A stretch of DNA of 64,000 bases from contig NZ_JARWNX010000051.1 of the NCBI RefSeq assembly GCF_029868385.1, positions 62,001 through 126,000 of the forward strand, in the 5' to 3' direction. The notes under the pieces were generated by a model. It saw nothing but the letters and a program-made list of their open reading frames with translations, was not told the origin of the DNA and made no database searches. Made by a program: the position numbers and the translations under genes. This document shows, piece by piece, positions 51,701-59,724 of the stretch (within the stretch, counting starts at the first letter, position 1; each line of letters begins with the position of its first letter). The DNA is from Nocardia cyriacigeorgica. GTDB taxonomy: Bacteria; Actinomycetota; Actinomycetes; Mycobacteriales; Mycobacteriaceae.

Positions 51701-52422
51701 AGCTCACCGCGCCGGGTCACCAGATCGTCGGCGGCCAGCCGCAGGCGGGCATCACGCAGATCGGATTGCACGGTCTGCGCGCGCCGCGCCACCTCGGCCT
51801 GTTTGCCGAGCGGTTTGAGCTGACGGCGCAGTTCGGTGGTGAGGTCGGTGAGCCGGGCCAGATTGGCCTGCATGGCCTCCAGCTTCCGGACCGCCTTCTC
51901 CTTGCGTTTGCGGTGTTTGAGCACGCCAGCGGCCTCTTCGATGAAGGCGCGGCGGTCTTCGGGCCGGGATTCCAGGATCGCCGAGAGTTGCCCCTGCCCC
52001 ACAATGACGTGCATTTCCCGGCCGATACCGGAGTCGCTGAGCAGTTCCTGCACATCCATCAATCGGCAGGAGCTGCCGTTGATCTCGTATTCACCGGCAC
52101 CGTCACGGAACATCCGGCGGGTGATGGAGACCTCGGCGTAGTCGATGGGAAGTGCGCCGTCGGAATTGTCGATGGTGAGCGTGACCTCGGCGCGACCGAG
52201 CGCGGCCCGGCCCGAAGTGCCGGCGAAGATGACGTCCTGCATCTTGCCGCCGCGCAGCGCCTTGGCGCCCTGCTCGCCCATCACCCAGGTGAGCGCATCG
52301 ACGACATTGGATTTACCGGATCCGTTCGGCCCGACCACACAGGTGATCCCCGGCTCGAACCGCAGCGTCGTCGCGGACGCGAAGGATTTGAAGCCCTTCA
52401 ACGTCAAGCTCTTCAGATGCAA
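48724..52422 (-). CDS. smc: Chromosome segregation ATPase SMC
   Basis: The 1232-aa SMC has Walker A GPNGSGKS (31-38) in the N-terminal head, long coiled coils (about 165-500 and 670-1010), a central hinge, and the C-terminal head with signature LSGGEKSLTAVALLV and Walker B FYVMDEVEAALDD. The TTG at 52422 (GGAAAGG eight bases upstream) aligns with the mycobacterial MYLKSLTLKGFKSF start; the longer frame to 52470 is rejected. An unusual Pro/Thr/Gly-rich insert of about 38 residues lies in the hinge. Works with ScpA/ScpB, not encoded here. Confidence 0.97.
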   Translation of the reverse strand: MHLKSLTLKGFKSFASATTLRFEPGITCVVGPNGSGKSNVVDALTWVMGEQGAKALRGGKMQDVIFAGTSGRAALGRAEVTLTIDNSDGALPIDYAEVSITRRMFRDGAGEYEINGSSCRLMDVQELLSDSGIGREMHVIVGQGQLSAILESRPEDRRAFIEEAAGVLKHRKRKEKAVRKLEAMQANLARLTDLTTELRRQLKPLGKQAEVARRAQTVQSDLRDARLRLAADDLVTRRGELESQQSKEAYAREQQITVQSELDAANAALAQQEFQLGKLTPSADAAAQLWFQLSALAERVNATIRIAGDRARHLDTSAPTGTGRDPDQLEAEADRVEAEEAELREAVEMATETLEAARDALAEREHAAKAAEQAHLAAVRAIADRREGLARLSGQVDTLRTRAQSVDAEISRLSVSIAEARQRGEAAQDEFDTVQTELGDLDAGEAGLDAQHEHAVQALKLADQRVDELREQDRDAGKRVASLTARIEALGMNLARRDGAGWLTEHHGEDLVGPLSTLIRVHPGFEAAVAAVLGPLADAVAAGSARTAYAAVQALKAADGGRAALVFGGDGEAPADGTPTDTDGVATPGSRTPVRGAASETDDPLPGDARWLGGVVDCAATVHSAVAALTADVVVVDGLAAAAEFLAVRPQLRVVTRDGDLAGTGWLLGGSDRAPSQLEIQADIDTAEAELVSAKRRAEGLEAALAGALAEQADRKDAVDHALMALHESDQALVAIYERLGRLGQTARAAHADIDRLTVQRSEAEAGREQALASLAELEDRLRHAELEHSDNDDDGMGAAGTEAAGRAREEAAAALAEARSMEVESRLAVRTAEERAESVRGKADSLRRAARTERETRARAERAQAARTQAAAVAAAVAESGAKVAAELERVVAEAAARRDQLVRRRTECAAQVDQIKERVRALTAQLSQLTDAVHRDEVAKAQAALRIEQLEATIAEQFGIALADLIAEYGPDTPLPPSALEWQEYEQARERGEDVTAPTPMPFDRATQERRAKRAEKDLATLGKVNPLALEEFAALEERYNFLATQLEDVKNARKDLLDVVAEVDARILQVFTEAYADVEREFVGVFAKLFPGGEGRLLLTDPSDMLTTGIEVEARPPGKKVKRLSLLSGGEKSLTAVALLVSIFRARPSPFYVMDEVEAALDDTNLRRLIGLFEQLREKSQLIVITHQKPTMEIADALYGVSMRGDGITQVISQRMRGENLATAGAASG

Positions 52423-52641
52423 ATCCGGCGACCTTTCCGTGTACTGCCGTGGGGAGCACGGGCCTGGCACCGCCCGGTCGTACTCCGGCGACCAGTCATG
52501 GTAGCCGCCTGCGACCGGGCAGGGCCCACCCCAGGCTAATCACCCGCCGCCGAATCTCCGGCATTTCACCACCGCCGCCGAGCACAGGTGCGGTGCGCAC
52601 AGCACACCGTGAGCATCCGGGACAGGCCCCGCGCGATCGGG

Positions 52642-53070
52642 TCAGGCCGACCTGCACAACCGCCCGGATTCGAAGCCCGTGATCGCCCGGAAGGCGAGCA
52701 CCGCACCCCAGGGGCCGATCACCCAGATCGGCCACGGATAGGTGAATTCACCTGCGGCCAGCGAGATGGAACCCCAGATGACCAGTACCAGCACGCTGAC
52801 GAACAGCCAGGACGCGGCCTCGATGCGCTGCCAGATGGGGATGCGCGGCCCTCGCGACACAGCGGTCTGCGGCTTGGGCGCCTTGGGCAGCGTCGGCAGA
52901 TCCGACAGGACGAGGCCAAGATCGTCGCGGGTGGTGGTGGCCCACACCTGGGCGACCCGCTGGTCGTATTCGGCCAGGTCGAGGCGTCCGTCGGCGAGGT
53001 GTGTGCTCAGCAGCTCCACGGTCTGCGCGCGTTCGGCGTCGGAAGCCCTGGTGCCCGGCGAGATGTCCAT
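52642..53070 (-). CDS. DUF1707 membrane protein
   Basis: The 142-aa product starts with DUF1707 (RASDAERAQTVELLSTHLAD, then GRLDLAEYDQRVAQVWATTT), a 50-residue SHOCT-like module, then a Pro/Lys linker and two membrane helices (about 86-104 and 113-130). DUF1707 proteins are frequent in actinobacteria, often near sensors, without known function. The ATG at 53070 fits the domain start. It has its own promoter carrying two identical palindromes. Confidence 0.85.
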   Translation of the reverse strand: MDISPGTRASDAERAQTVELLSTHLADGRLDLAEYDQRVAQVWATTTRDDLGLVLSDLPTLPKAPKPQTAVSRGPRIPIWQRIEAASWLFVSVLVLVIWGSISLAAGEFTYPWPIWVIGPWGAVLAFRAITGFESGRLCRSA

Positions 53071-53108
53071 TGCTGTTCCTAACGACAGGGCCCGTACGAG
53101 CGAGCCAC

Positions 53109-53163
53109 ATTCCACAGTGGAATAAGATGGGTCCAGAATGCGACTTCCACAGTGGAATGTCAA
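53109..53163 (-). promoter_or_regulatory. DUF1707 promoter with two identical palindromic operators
   Basis: Minus-strand TTGACA (53158-53163) and CATTCT (53135-53140) are separated by exactly 17 bases, a plausible -35/-10 pair. The palindrome TTCCACTGTGGAA (53145-53157) fills the spacer, and a second, longer copy ATTCCACTGTGGAAT (53109-53123) lies just past the expected start of transcription. Such placement predicts tight repression. The repressor is not identified. Confidence 0.65.
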
Positions 53164-53175
53164 GAGGGCGGGGTG

Positions 53176-53625
53176 CTAGAGAATGGCGAAAGCGACGACC
53201 AGGCCCAGCGCGAAGTGCGCGGCCGCGACGATCAGCGCCTCCACGGCGAACCGATCGGCATGCAGGACCGCACCGATATCGATCCCGATCGCCTTCTCGA
53301 TCACGCGCACCGAGATGATCTGCGCGACGATGCCGACCAGCCCGAACACCAGCGCCGCGATCAACCCCTCCACCAGCTTGCCCGCCGAGGCGAAGATCGC
53401 GAGCACCACGATGAAAGCCATGCTGATCATGCCCGCGGCCGTCACCACGACGGCATTCGGCCTGCCCTCGACCACGAGTGTGCGCAAACGCCCTGGCGTG
53501 GTGAGGTCGATGCCGTAGAAGCCGATCACCATCAGCACCAAACCGACGATGGCGTAGAGCAGGATGGCTCCCACGCCGTCACCCAGCGAACTCCAGTAGT
53601 TCGAATCGAGGGCGAGAGCGGTCAT
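53176..53625 (-). CDS. DUF350 membrane protein (YjfL-like)
   Basis: The 149-aa protein has four predicted helices (about 20-40, 60-82, 86-104, 126-148). The first carries GVGAILLYAIVGLVLMVIGF followed by DLTTPG, the DUF350 signature. E. coli YjfL belongs to this family and is encoded next to the ATP-grasp protein YjfC. Here it likewise follows the ATP-grasp gene by 51 bases on the same strand. Function unknown. Confidence 0.85.
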   Translation of the reverse strand: MTALALDSNYWSSLGDGVGAILLYAIVGLVLMVIGFYGIDLTTPGRLRTLVVEGRPNAVVVTAAGMISMAFIVVLAIFASAGKLVEGLIAALVFGLVGIVAQIISVRVIEKAIGIDIGAVLHADRFAVEALIVAAAHFALGLVVAFAIL

Positions 53626-53676
53626 CGTGATCCTTCCGGAGGACGGGAAACGCGGCGGGGTGCTCGCCCACGCAAT

Positions 53677-54843
53677 CTATTCGGTGATGATCCGATGCGG
53701 TACGAAGGCGGCGCCGTCGTCGGTGATCAGACCGGCGGTCTCCCGGATACCGAGGCCCGCCGCCTCGTCGCCCACGAGCCAGGTGCCCAGTACCGGACGC
53801 ATGTCGTCGAAGCGGGGCAGCGGGTCGAGCAGCTGGTAGACATAGCCTTCCTCGCCGTACACCCCGCCGGTGGCGGTTTCCAGCCCGGCGCCGACGATGG
53901 TCATATTGGCGCCTTCGCGGCCCAGTTTGGGTTTGCGGATGTATTCGGTCAGTTCATTGGGCTGGTCGAGGTAGGCGGGCAGCAGGTTCGGATGCCCCGG
54001 ATACATCTCCCACAGCACGGCCAGGATCGCCTTGTTGCTGAGCAGGGTCTTCCACAGCGGTTCGATCCACGTGGTTTCGGGCAGGCTGTCGACCACCCGC
54101 TTACCGAATTCGTCATCGAGCACCCATTCCCACGGGTACAGCTTGAAAATCGCCTCGATCGGCGCCTCGGCCAGATCGACGAACCGGTCCAGTTCGGTGT
54201 CGTAGCCGACTTCCTCGATGGGCAGGGCGATGGTGTCGAATCCGGCCTCGGCGGCGGTTTCCTGCATGTAGGCGGTGGTGACGTTGTCCTCACCGGTCGC
54301 GTCGGCGCCGGACCAGGTGAAATGCAGATGGCTGCCGTGCAGTGTCGGTCGCAGGGCGCTCCAGCGTTCGACCAGTTTCTCGTGCAGCGAATTCCACTGG
54401 TCCCCACCGGGATAACGGTCGGTGAGCCAATGCCACTGCACGATCGCCGCCTCCAGCAGCGAGGTGGGCGTGTCGGCGTTGTACTCGAGCAGCTTGGCGG
54501 GGCGGCGCGCGTCGTAGCGCAGATCGAACCGGCCGTACACGTACGGGTCACCGCGACGCCAGGATTCGGCGATCGGACCCCAACTCCATTCGGGCAGGCC
54601 GAAATCGCCGAAGCGTTCGGTGAGCACGACGTGCTCCACCGCGTTCAGGCACATCGAATGCAGTAGTTCGACATCGGCTTCGAGAGCGAGGATCTCGTCC
54701 ATCTCGAATTCGTAGTGCACCGATTCGTCCCAGTACGGCCGTGGATTGCCGCTCGCGTCGCGGCCGGGCGCGCCGTAGACGAGTCCCTGGTCCTCGGTGA
54801 TCTGCTGCCAGCCGGGGCGCGGGGTGTCGCGGACTCGCCGCAT
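53677..54843 (-). CDS. ATP-grasp, glutathionylspermidine-synthase-like protein (YgiC/YjfC type)
   Basis: The 388-aa protein resembles the C-terminal synthetase half of Gss: RRPAKLLEYNADTPTSLLEA, FKLYPWEWVLDDEFG, NKAILAVLWEMYPGHPNLLP, YIRKPKLGREGANM and GTWLVGDEAAGLGIRE. These match the ATP-grasp lysine, acidic metal ligands and the strictly conserved RKP..GREG loop of YgiC/YjfC. It should form an amide bond using ATP, but the substrate is unknown; actinobacteria make neither glutathione nor glutathionylspermidine as a rule. Its ATG overlaps the upstream gene's stop by one base (TGATG). Confidence 0.88.
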   Translation of the reverse strand: MRRVRDTPRPGWQQITEDQGLVYGAPGRDASGNPRPYWDESVHYEFEMDEILALEADVELLHSMCLNAVEHVVLTERFGDFGLPEWSWGPIAESWRRGDPYVYGRFDLRYDARRPAKLLEYNADTPTSLLEAAIVQWHWLTDRYPGGDQWNSLHEKLVERWSALRPTLHGSHLHFTWSGADATGEDNVTTAYMQETAAEAGFDTIALPIEEVGYDTELDRFVDLAEAPIEAIFKLYPWEWVLDDEFGKRVVDSLPETTWIEPLWKTLLSNKAILAVLWEMYPGHPNLLPAYLDQPNELTEYIRKPKLGREGANMTIVGAGLETATGGVYGEEGYVYQLLDPLPRFDDMRPVLGTWLVGDEAAGLGIRETAGLITDDGAAFVPHRIITE

Positions 54844-55541
54844 CAGGAACCGCCACCGGATTTGCTGCCGAGCCCGCCGCGCTGGATGACCGTGCCGCTC
54901 TTGGTGGTGATCTCGGCGCCCTTCGGTTTGACCGTCGTCCCGCCGACGGGCGGCTTGCCGACGGTGTTGTTGCCACCGTAGTAGTAGCGGTACTGCATGC
55001 CGTTGTAGATGAAGATGCCACCGACCCCGGCGTGCCCGGCCGAACTGGCCCGGCTGCAACGGTCGTCCTCCACGACGGTCTCGTTGCCGTTCTCGTCGAC
55101 GACGGTGCAGTAGGCAGTGACCTGATCCGGCGCGGCCACCGCCCGATAGGCGAGGTATCCGCCGCCGACCAACGCCGCCACACCGACCACGGCCGCACCG
55201 CCGATCATCACCCGCTTGCGGGTGCGCCGACCGGCTTCCTCCCGAGCGATGGCGGCCTGCGCTTCGGCTTCGGCCTTGCGACGCGCCTTGTCCCTGGCCC
55301 GCGCTTCGGCCACGGTCGGCGGACGCGGCTGGGTGCGGCCGGGTTCCTGGCGATGGATGCTTCCCGGACGCGGTGCCGACGGCGGGCCCGCGGGTTTCGA
55401 CAGGGACGGCGAGGGTTGCTCACTCGCACCGGCCCCGCTGGGTGCCGGGCTGTCCGACTCCGGCTGGCCTCGATCCGGTCGATTCGGCTCCGACCACCCG
55501 TCCTCGGGTCGGTTATCACCCGTCGGCGTCTGCTCGCTCAT
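54843..55541 (-). CDS. Single-span membrane protein with Tyr/Gly-rich extracytoplasmic tail (YgiB/DUF1190-like?)
   Basis: The 232-aa protein has a disordered Pro/Ser/Glu N-terminus (1-70), a charged helix (75-110), one membrane helix (about 112-134) and an outer domain with two cysteines (AYCTVVDENG, EDDRCSRAS) followed by IYNGMQYRYYYGGNNTVG and a Gly/Ser/Thr-rich end. The YYYGG-containing tail and coupling to an ATP-grasp gene recall E. coli YgiB (DUF1190), partner of YgiC; sequence similarity beyond that is not proven. Translation-coupled to the ATP-grasp gene. Confidence 0.7.
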   Translation of the reverse strand: MSEQTPTGDNRPEDGWSEPNRPDRGQPESDSPAPSGAGASEQPSPSLSKPAGPPSAPRPGSIHRQEPGRTQPRPPTVAEARARDKARRKAEAEAQAAIAREEAGRRTRKRVMIGGAAVVGVAALVGGGYLAYRAVAAPDQVTAYCTVVDENGNETVVEDDRCSRASSAGHAGVGGIFIYNGMQYRYYYGGNNTVGKPPVGGTTVKPKGAEITTKSGTVIQRGGLGSKSGGGS

Positions 55542-55651
55542 GACCGCACCTGCTCGGCGCTCGTGGTCACCAACGAAGGCTCGGCTGTGTCGACTCGTCG
55601 CTCGCTTCGCTCGCTCATGTCTGGCCTCCCCGCCTCGCCCGGTCGGTCAAC

Positions 55652-55942
55652 CTACCGCTCCTCGAATCCGCTCAGATCGCCGCGCGCGGGCTCCCAATTG
55701 TCCACCACCAGGGTGACACGACCCGGCGTGTCACCGGAGCGAAGCAGCTCGAGTAGGCGGTCGCAATCGGCGCGCGGGCCCTCCGCGACGACGTGCACGC
55801 GCCCGTCGCGCGCATTGGTCGCGTGCCCGGTGAGGCCGAGTTCGAGTGCGCGCGAGCGGGTCCACCAGCGGAACCCGACGCCCTGCACCATGCCGTGTAC
55901 CCAGGCGCTGAGCCGGACCGGCTCCTGCGGGCCCGGCGGCAT
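55652..55942 (-). CDS. acyP: Acylphosphatase
   Basis: The 96-aa enzyme hydrolyses acyl phosphates. The phosphate-binding loop VHGMVQGVGFRWWTR holds the catalytic Arg25, and Asn43 lies in HATNARDGRV; EGPRADCDRLLELLR follows. The ATG at 55942 overlaps the osmC stop (TGATG). Same neighbour order as M. tuberculosis Rv2923c-Rv2922A, but four extra genes separate it from smc here. Confidence 0.93.
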   Translation of the reverse strand: MPPGPQEPVRLSAWVHGMVQGVGFRWWTRSRALELGLTGHATNARDGRVHVVAEGPRADCDRLLELLRSGDTPGRVTLVVDNWEPARGDLSGFEER

Positions 55943-56439
55943 CAGTCGGCGGTGTCCACGTCGAACGACAGGGTGACCTCGGTGCCCGCCTTCAATGTGC
56001 GACCGACCGTGCACACCTTGTCGATGGCGCGCTGCACCGTGACCAGCAGCCGCTGCCTGGCCTCCGGGTCCAGTTCGCTGAGATCGAGTTCGAAGACCTC
56101 GTCGAGCCGCGGGTAGACCTCGTTCTCGCGGTCGGCGGCGCCGGAGACCCGGATGGTGGCGTCGTAGTTGTCGCCGAGGCGGCGGGACAGCGGGAAGTCC
56201 GAGCTGAGCCCGGAGCAGGCGGCCAGTGCGATCTTGAGCAGCTCACCGGGGGTGAACACGCCGGGCACGCTCTCCGACCCGATCAGTACCTCGGCGCCGC
56301 GGGAGCTGCGTCCGGTGTAGCGGCGGGTTCCGGTGCGCTCGACCCACAGCGTCGTGGATCCGGGTGCAACGGTGTTCGCGGAGGCGGCGCCCGCCGGTGC
56401 GGCGGCCTCGGTCACGGGTGCGGCGGTGTGTTCAGCCAT
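55942..56439 (-). CDS. OsmC/Ohr-family peroxiredoxin-like protein
   Basis: The 165-aa protein has an Ala-rich N-terminus and the OsmC fold with the two reactive cysteines at Cys75 (AACSGLSSDF) and Cys143 (DKVCTVGRTL). These reduce organic hydroperoxides in characterised members. Corresponds to Rv2923c. Translationally coupled to acyP. Confidence 0.9.
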   Translation of the reverse strand: MAEHTAAPVTEAAAPAGAASANTVAPGSTTLWVERTGTRRYTGRSSRGAEVLIGSESVPGVFTPGELLKIALAACSGLSSDFPLSRRLGDNYDATIRVSGAADRENEVYPRLDEVFELDLSELDPEARQRLLVTVQRAIDKVCTVGRTLKAGTEVTLSFDVDTAD

Positions 56440-56503
56440 GGGCTCGATCCTGCCATCTGTCTCGGAGGCGATTCACGCCTGCCAACACCGGCGGGCCGCG
56501 CGC

Positions 56504-57211
56504 TCATTCCTGGAACCGATAACCCATGCCCGCTTCGGTGAGCAGATGCTTCGGTCGCGACGGATCGTCTTCGAGCTTGCGGCGCAACTGGGCCAGGTAG
56601 ACGCGCAGATAGTGGGTCTCGGTGGCATAGGACGGACCCCACACCTCGCGCAGCAGCTCACGACGTCCGACGAGCTTGCCGCGGTGGCGCACCAGCATTT
56701 CGAGCATGCCCCATTCGGTGGGGGTGAGATGGACGTTCACGCCGTTCTTGGTGACCTGCTTGGCAGCGAGGTCGACGGTGAACGACGAGGTCACCACCAC
56801 CGGATCGCCGGTATCGCCGTCGGTGGCGCCACGGCGGACGGCCGCACGCAGCCGCGCCAGCAGCTCGTCCATGCCGAACGGTTTGGTGACGTAGTCATCG
56901 GCGCCCGCATCCAGCGCCTCCACCTTGTCGGCCGAATCGGTGCGCGCCGACAGCACGATCACCGGCGCCGAGGTCCAGCCGCGCAGCCCGGCCAGCACGT
57001 CGATGCCGTCCATATCGGGTAGCCCGAGATCGAGGATCACCACATCGGGATGCCGATCCGCCGCCACCCGCAGCGCCGCGGCGCCGTTCCCGGCGGTGAA
57101 CACCTCGTACCCGCGCACCGACAGATTGATGCGCAGCGCACGCACGATCTGCGGCTCGTCATCGACCACCAGCACCTTGGTGGCGAGCGCGTCGCGTTTG
57201 TTCTCGGTCAT
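56504..57211 (-). CDS. kdpE: Potassium-starvation response regulator KdpE
   Basis: The 235-aa OmpR/PhoB-type regulator has the receiver acids Asp17/Asp18 region (VLVVDDEPQ), phospho-acceptor Asp61 (VILDLGLPDMDG), Thr/Ser in VLSARTD and Lys in VTKPFGMDELLAR. The winged-helix effector domain (about 140-232) includes LTPTEWGMLEMLVRHRGKLV. It should activate kdpFABC. The ATG at 57211 overlaps the kdpD stop (TGATG); a GTG one codon upstream is possible. Confidence 0.96.
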   Translation of the reverse strand: MTENKRDALATKVLVVDDEPQIVRALRINLSVRGYEVFTAGNGAAALRVAADRHPDVVILDLGLPDMDGIDVLAGLRGWTSAPVIVLSARTDSADKVEALDAGADDYVTKPFGMDELLARLRAAVRRGATDGDTGDPVVVTSSFTVDLAAKQVTKNGVNVHLTPTEWGMLEMLVRHRGKLVGRRELLREVWGPSYATETHYLRVYLAQLRRKLEDDPSRPKHLLTEAGMGYRFQE

Positions 57212-59724
57212 CACGCCTTCCCGGTTCCGTGGTCGCGGCCATCGCCTGCGGGCAGCTCGACCAGCATCGTCAATCCTCCACCCGGCGTCGGCTCGGCGTG
57301 CACCGTCCCGCCCATCGCTTCGACGAAGCCGCGCACGACCGACAGCCCGAGGCCGACACCGGTGGTGTTGTCGCGATCGCCGAGTCGTTGGAACGGCTCG
57401 AACAACTGCTCCTCGGCACCGGCCGGAATGCCGGGCCCGATATCGACCACCGCGATGGCGACCTTGTCCGCATCGCGTTCGGCGGTGATCCTGACCGGGG
57501 TACCGGGCGTGGAGTGGCGCAGGGCGTTGTCGATGAGGTTGGCGAGCACGCGTTCGAGCAGGCCGCCGTCGGCGCGCACCGACAGCGCATCCACGGTGAC
57601 CTCCACCCGGTCCATCGCCGCGCGACGCATACCGCGGGCCCCCATCCCGACGCCGACCAGCGCGCGATGCACCACCTCGTCCAGATACACCTGCCGCAGC
57701 TGCGGCGACACCACCCCGACGGCCAGCCGTGAGGAATCCAGCAGATTACCCACCAGCGCGGTGAGCTGGTCCACCGATTCCTCGACCGTCTCCAGCAGTT
57801 CGGCGGTGTCTTCCGGCGAGAATTCGACGTCGTCGCTGCGCAGACTCGACACCGCCGCCTTCGCCCCGGCCAGCGGGGTCCGCAGATCATGGCTGACCGC
57901 CGACAGCAGGGCCCGCCGCAGCCGGTCCGCCTCGAGCAGCGCGGCCGCCGCGCCCGCTTCCTCGGCCAGCCGTGCCTGTCGCACCAGTCCGACGGCCTGG
58001 TTGGCGACGGCGGTGAGCACCGGACGATCACCCGCGGCCAGCGGACGACCGGACAGCAGCAGCCGGTGCACCGTGTCACCGGCCTCGATCGTGGTGTCGG
58101 CCTCGGCCGGACGATGCGGCGGTTCGGCGCCGACGGCAGCCAGCACCGTCTCCCCCGCGACCAGTGCCACCGCGCGCATACCGTAGGTCTCCCTGACCTG
58201 TTCGAGCAGTTTGGGCAGATCCGCACCGTACAGCACGGCACCGGCGAACACCGTCAACAGTTCCGCCTGCCGAGATGCCTTGCGCGCCTGTCTGGTTCGC
58301 GCCGCCGCCCGGTCCACCAGGGCGGCCATCGCCACCGCGACGATGAGCAGCACCACGATGGTGATGACACTGTCCGGTTCGGCGACGGTGAGGCTGTAGC
58401 GGGGTTCGGCGAAGAACCAGTTCAGCAGCACACCCGACAGCAGCGCCGACATCGCGGCGGGCAGCACACCACCGAGCAGCGAGACCAGCACCACCGCGAC
58501 GAAGAACATCGCGCTGAGCCCACCCAGTTCGAGCGCGCTGTCGAGGAACCCGGCGCCGATCGCACACACCAGCACCGGCACCGCGATCGCCGCCACCCAC
58601 GCCCACACCGGTCGACGCAGGACCGGCCAATGTTTGCGCAGTCCCCGATTGGCTTCCTCGTGGGTGACCATGTGCACGTCGATCTTGCCGGACTGCTGCA
58701 CCACCGACGAGCCGATGCCCTCGTCGAACATGCGCGCCCAGCGTGAGCGCCGCGAAGTGCCGAGCACGAGCTGGGTGGCGTTCACCTCGCGGGCGAATTC
58801 CAGCAGTGCCGCTGGCACGTCCTCACCGGTCACGGTGTGCAGGGAGGCGTCCAGGCTGGCGGCGAGTTCGCGCAGCCGCGACAGCCGCGCGGTGGACACA
58901 CCGGCCAGTCCGTCACCGCGCACCACATGCACCACCACCAGATCGGCACTGGATTTGGTGGCGATGCGGCTCGCGCGGCGCACGATCGTCTCCGATTCCG
59001 GTCCGCCGGTCACCGCGACGACCACCCGTTCGCGTGCCTCCCACAGTTCGGTGATCCGGTGATCGGCCCGATATTTGGCGAGCGCGGCATCGACCTGGTC
59101 GGCCAGCCACAGCAGCGCCAGCTCGCGCAGCGCGGTGAGGTTGCCCGGCCGGAAGTAGTTGCGCAGCGCGGCATCGACCTTCTCGGCGGCGTAGACGTTG
59201 CCATGGGACATCCTGCGCCGCAGCGCTTCCGGGGTGATGTCCACCAGTTCGATCTGTTCGGCGCTGCGCACCACCGCGTCGGGGACGGTTTCGCGCTGCT
59301 GGATGCCGGTGATCTGTTCGACCACATCGTTGAGGCTTTCCAGATGCTGCACATTGACCGTGGAGATCACGTCGATGCCCGCGTCGAGCAGTTCGGCGAT
59401 GTCCTGCCAGCGTTTCTCGTTCGCGCTGCCCGGCGTATTGGTGTGGGCGAGTTCGTCGACCAGCACCACGGCGGGGTGACGTCGCAGTACCGCGTCCACG
59501 TCGAGTTCGGGCCTGGCGGTGCCCCGGTATTCGATGATCTTCGGCGGAATCCGTTCGATGCCCGCCAACAGGGCGGCGGTCTTGGCGCGGCCATGGGTCT
59601 CCACGACCGCGGCCACCACATCGCGGCCGCGTTCCAGCCGGCGGTGCGCCTCACCGAGCATGGCGTAGGTCTTGCCGACACCCGGCGCGGCGCCGAGGTA
59701 GATCCGCAGATGCCCGCGCTTCAC
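57211..59724 (-). CDS. kdpD: Potassium sensor histidine kinase KdpD
   Basis: The 837-aa kinase has the KdpD N-terminal domain with Walker A GAAPGVGKT (11-19) and Walker B VVLVDELAHTNTPGS (86-100), a USP-like domain (about 230-355), four membrane helices (about 373-475), a GAF-like region (480-590), the phospho-acceptor His612 in AVSHDLRTPL and the ATPase domain (NLIDNALRHS, DIGPGIP, GVGLGLSVV). The GTG at 59724 overlaps the stop of a 51-codon membrane microprotein (GTGA). The frame extends to 59910, but that part is not family-like. Confidence 0.96.
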   Translation of the reverse strand: MKRGHLRIYLGAAPGVGKTYAMLGEAHRRLERGRDVVAAVVETHGRAKTAALLAGIERIPPKIIEYRGTARPELDVDAVLRRHPAVVLVDELAHTNTPGSANEKRWQDIAELLDAGIDVISTVNVQHLESLNDVVEQITGIQQRETVPDAVVRSAEQIELVDITPEALRRRMSHGNVYAAEKVDAALRNYFRPGNLTALRELALLWLADQVDAALAKYRADHRITELWEARERVVVAVTGGPESETIVRRASRIATKSSADLVVVHVVRGDGLAGVSTARLSRLRELAASLDASLHTVTGEDVPAALLEFAREVNATQLVLGTSRRSRWARMFDEGIGSSVVQQSGKIDVHMVTHEEANRGLRKHWPVLRRPVWAWVAAIAVPVLVCAIGAGFLDSALELGGLSAMFFVAVVLVSLLGGVLPAAMSALLSGVLLNWFFAEPRYSLTVAEPDSVITIVVLLIVAVAMAALVDRAAARTRQARKASRQAELLTVFAGAVLYGADLPKLLEQVRETYGMRAVALVAGETVLAAVGAEPPHRPAEADTTIEAGDTVHRLLLSGRPLAAGDRPVLTAVANQAVGLVRQARLAEEAGAAAALLEADRLRRALLSAVSHDLRTPLAGAKAAVSSLRSDDVEFSPEDTAELLETVEESVDQLTALVGNLLDSSRLAVGVVSPQLRQVYLDEVVHRALVGVGMGARGMRRAAMDRVEVTVDALSVRADGGLLERVLANLIDNALRHSTPGTPVRITAERDADKVAIAVVDIGPGIPAGAEEQLFEPFQRLGDRDNTTGVGLGLSVVRGFVEAMGGTVHAEPTPGGGLTMLVELPAGDGRDHGTGKA

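Noticed and set aside
50056..52539. 827-codon plus-strand frame
   Set aside because: Antisense shadow of smc; no domain, while smc is unmistakable.
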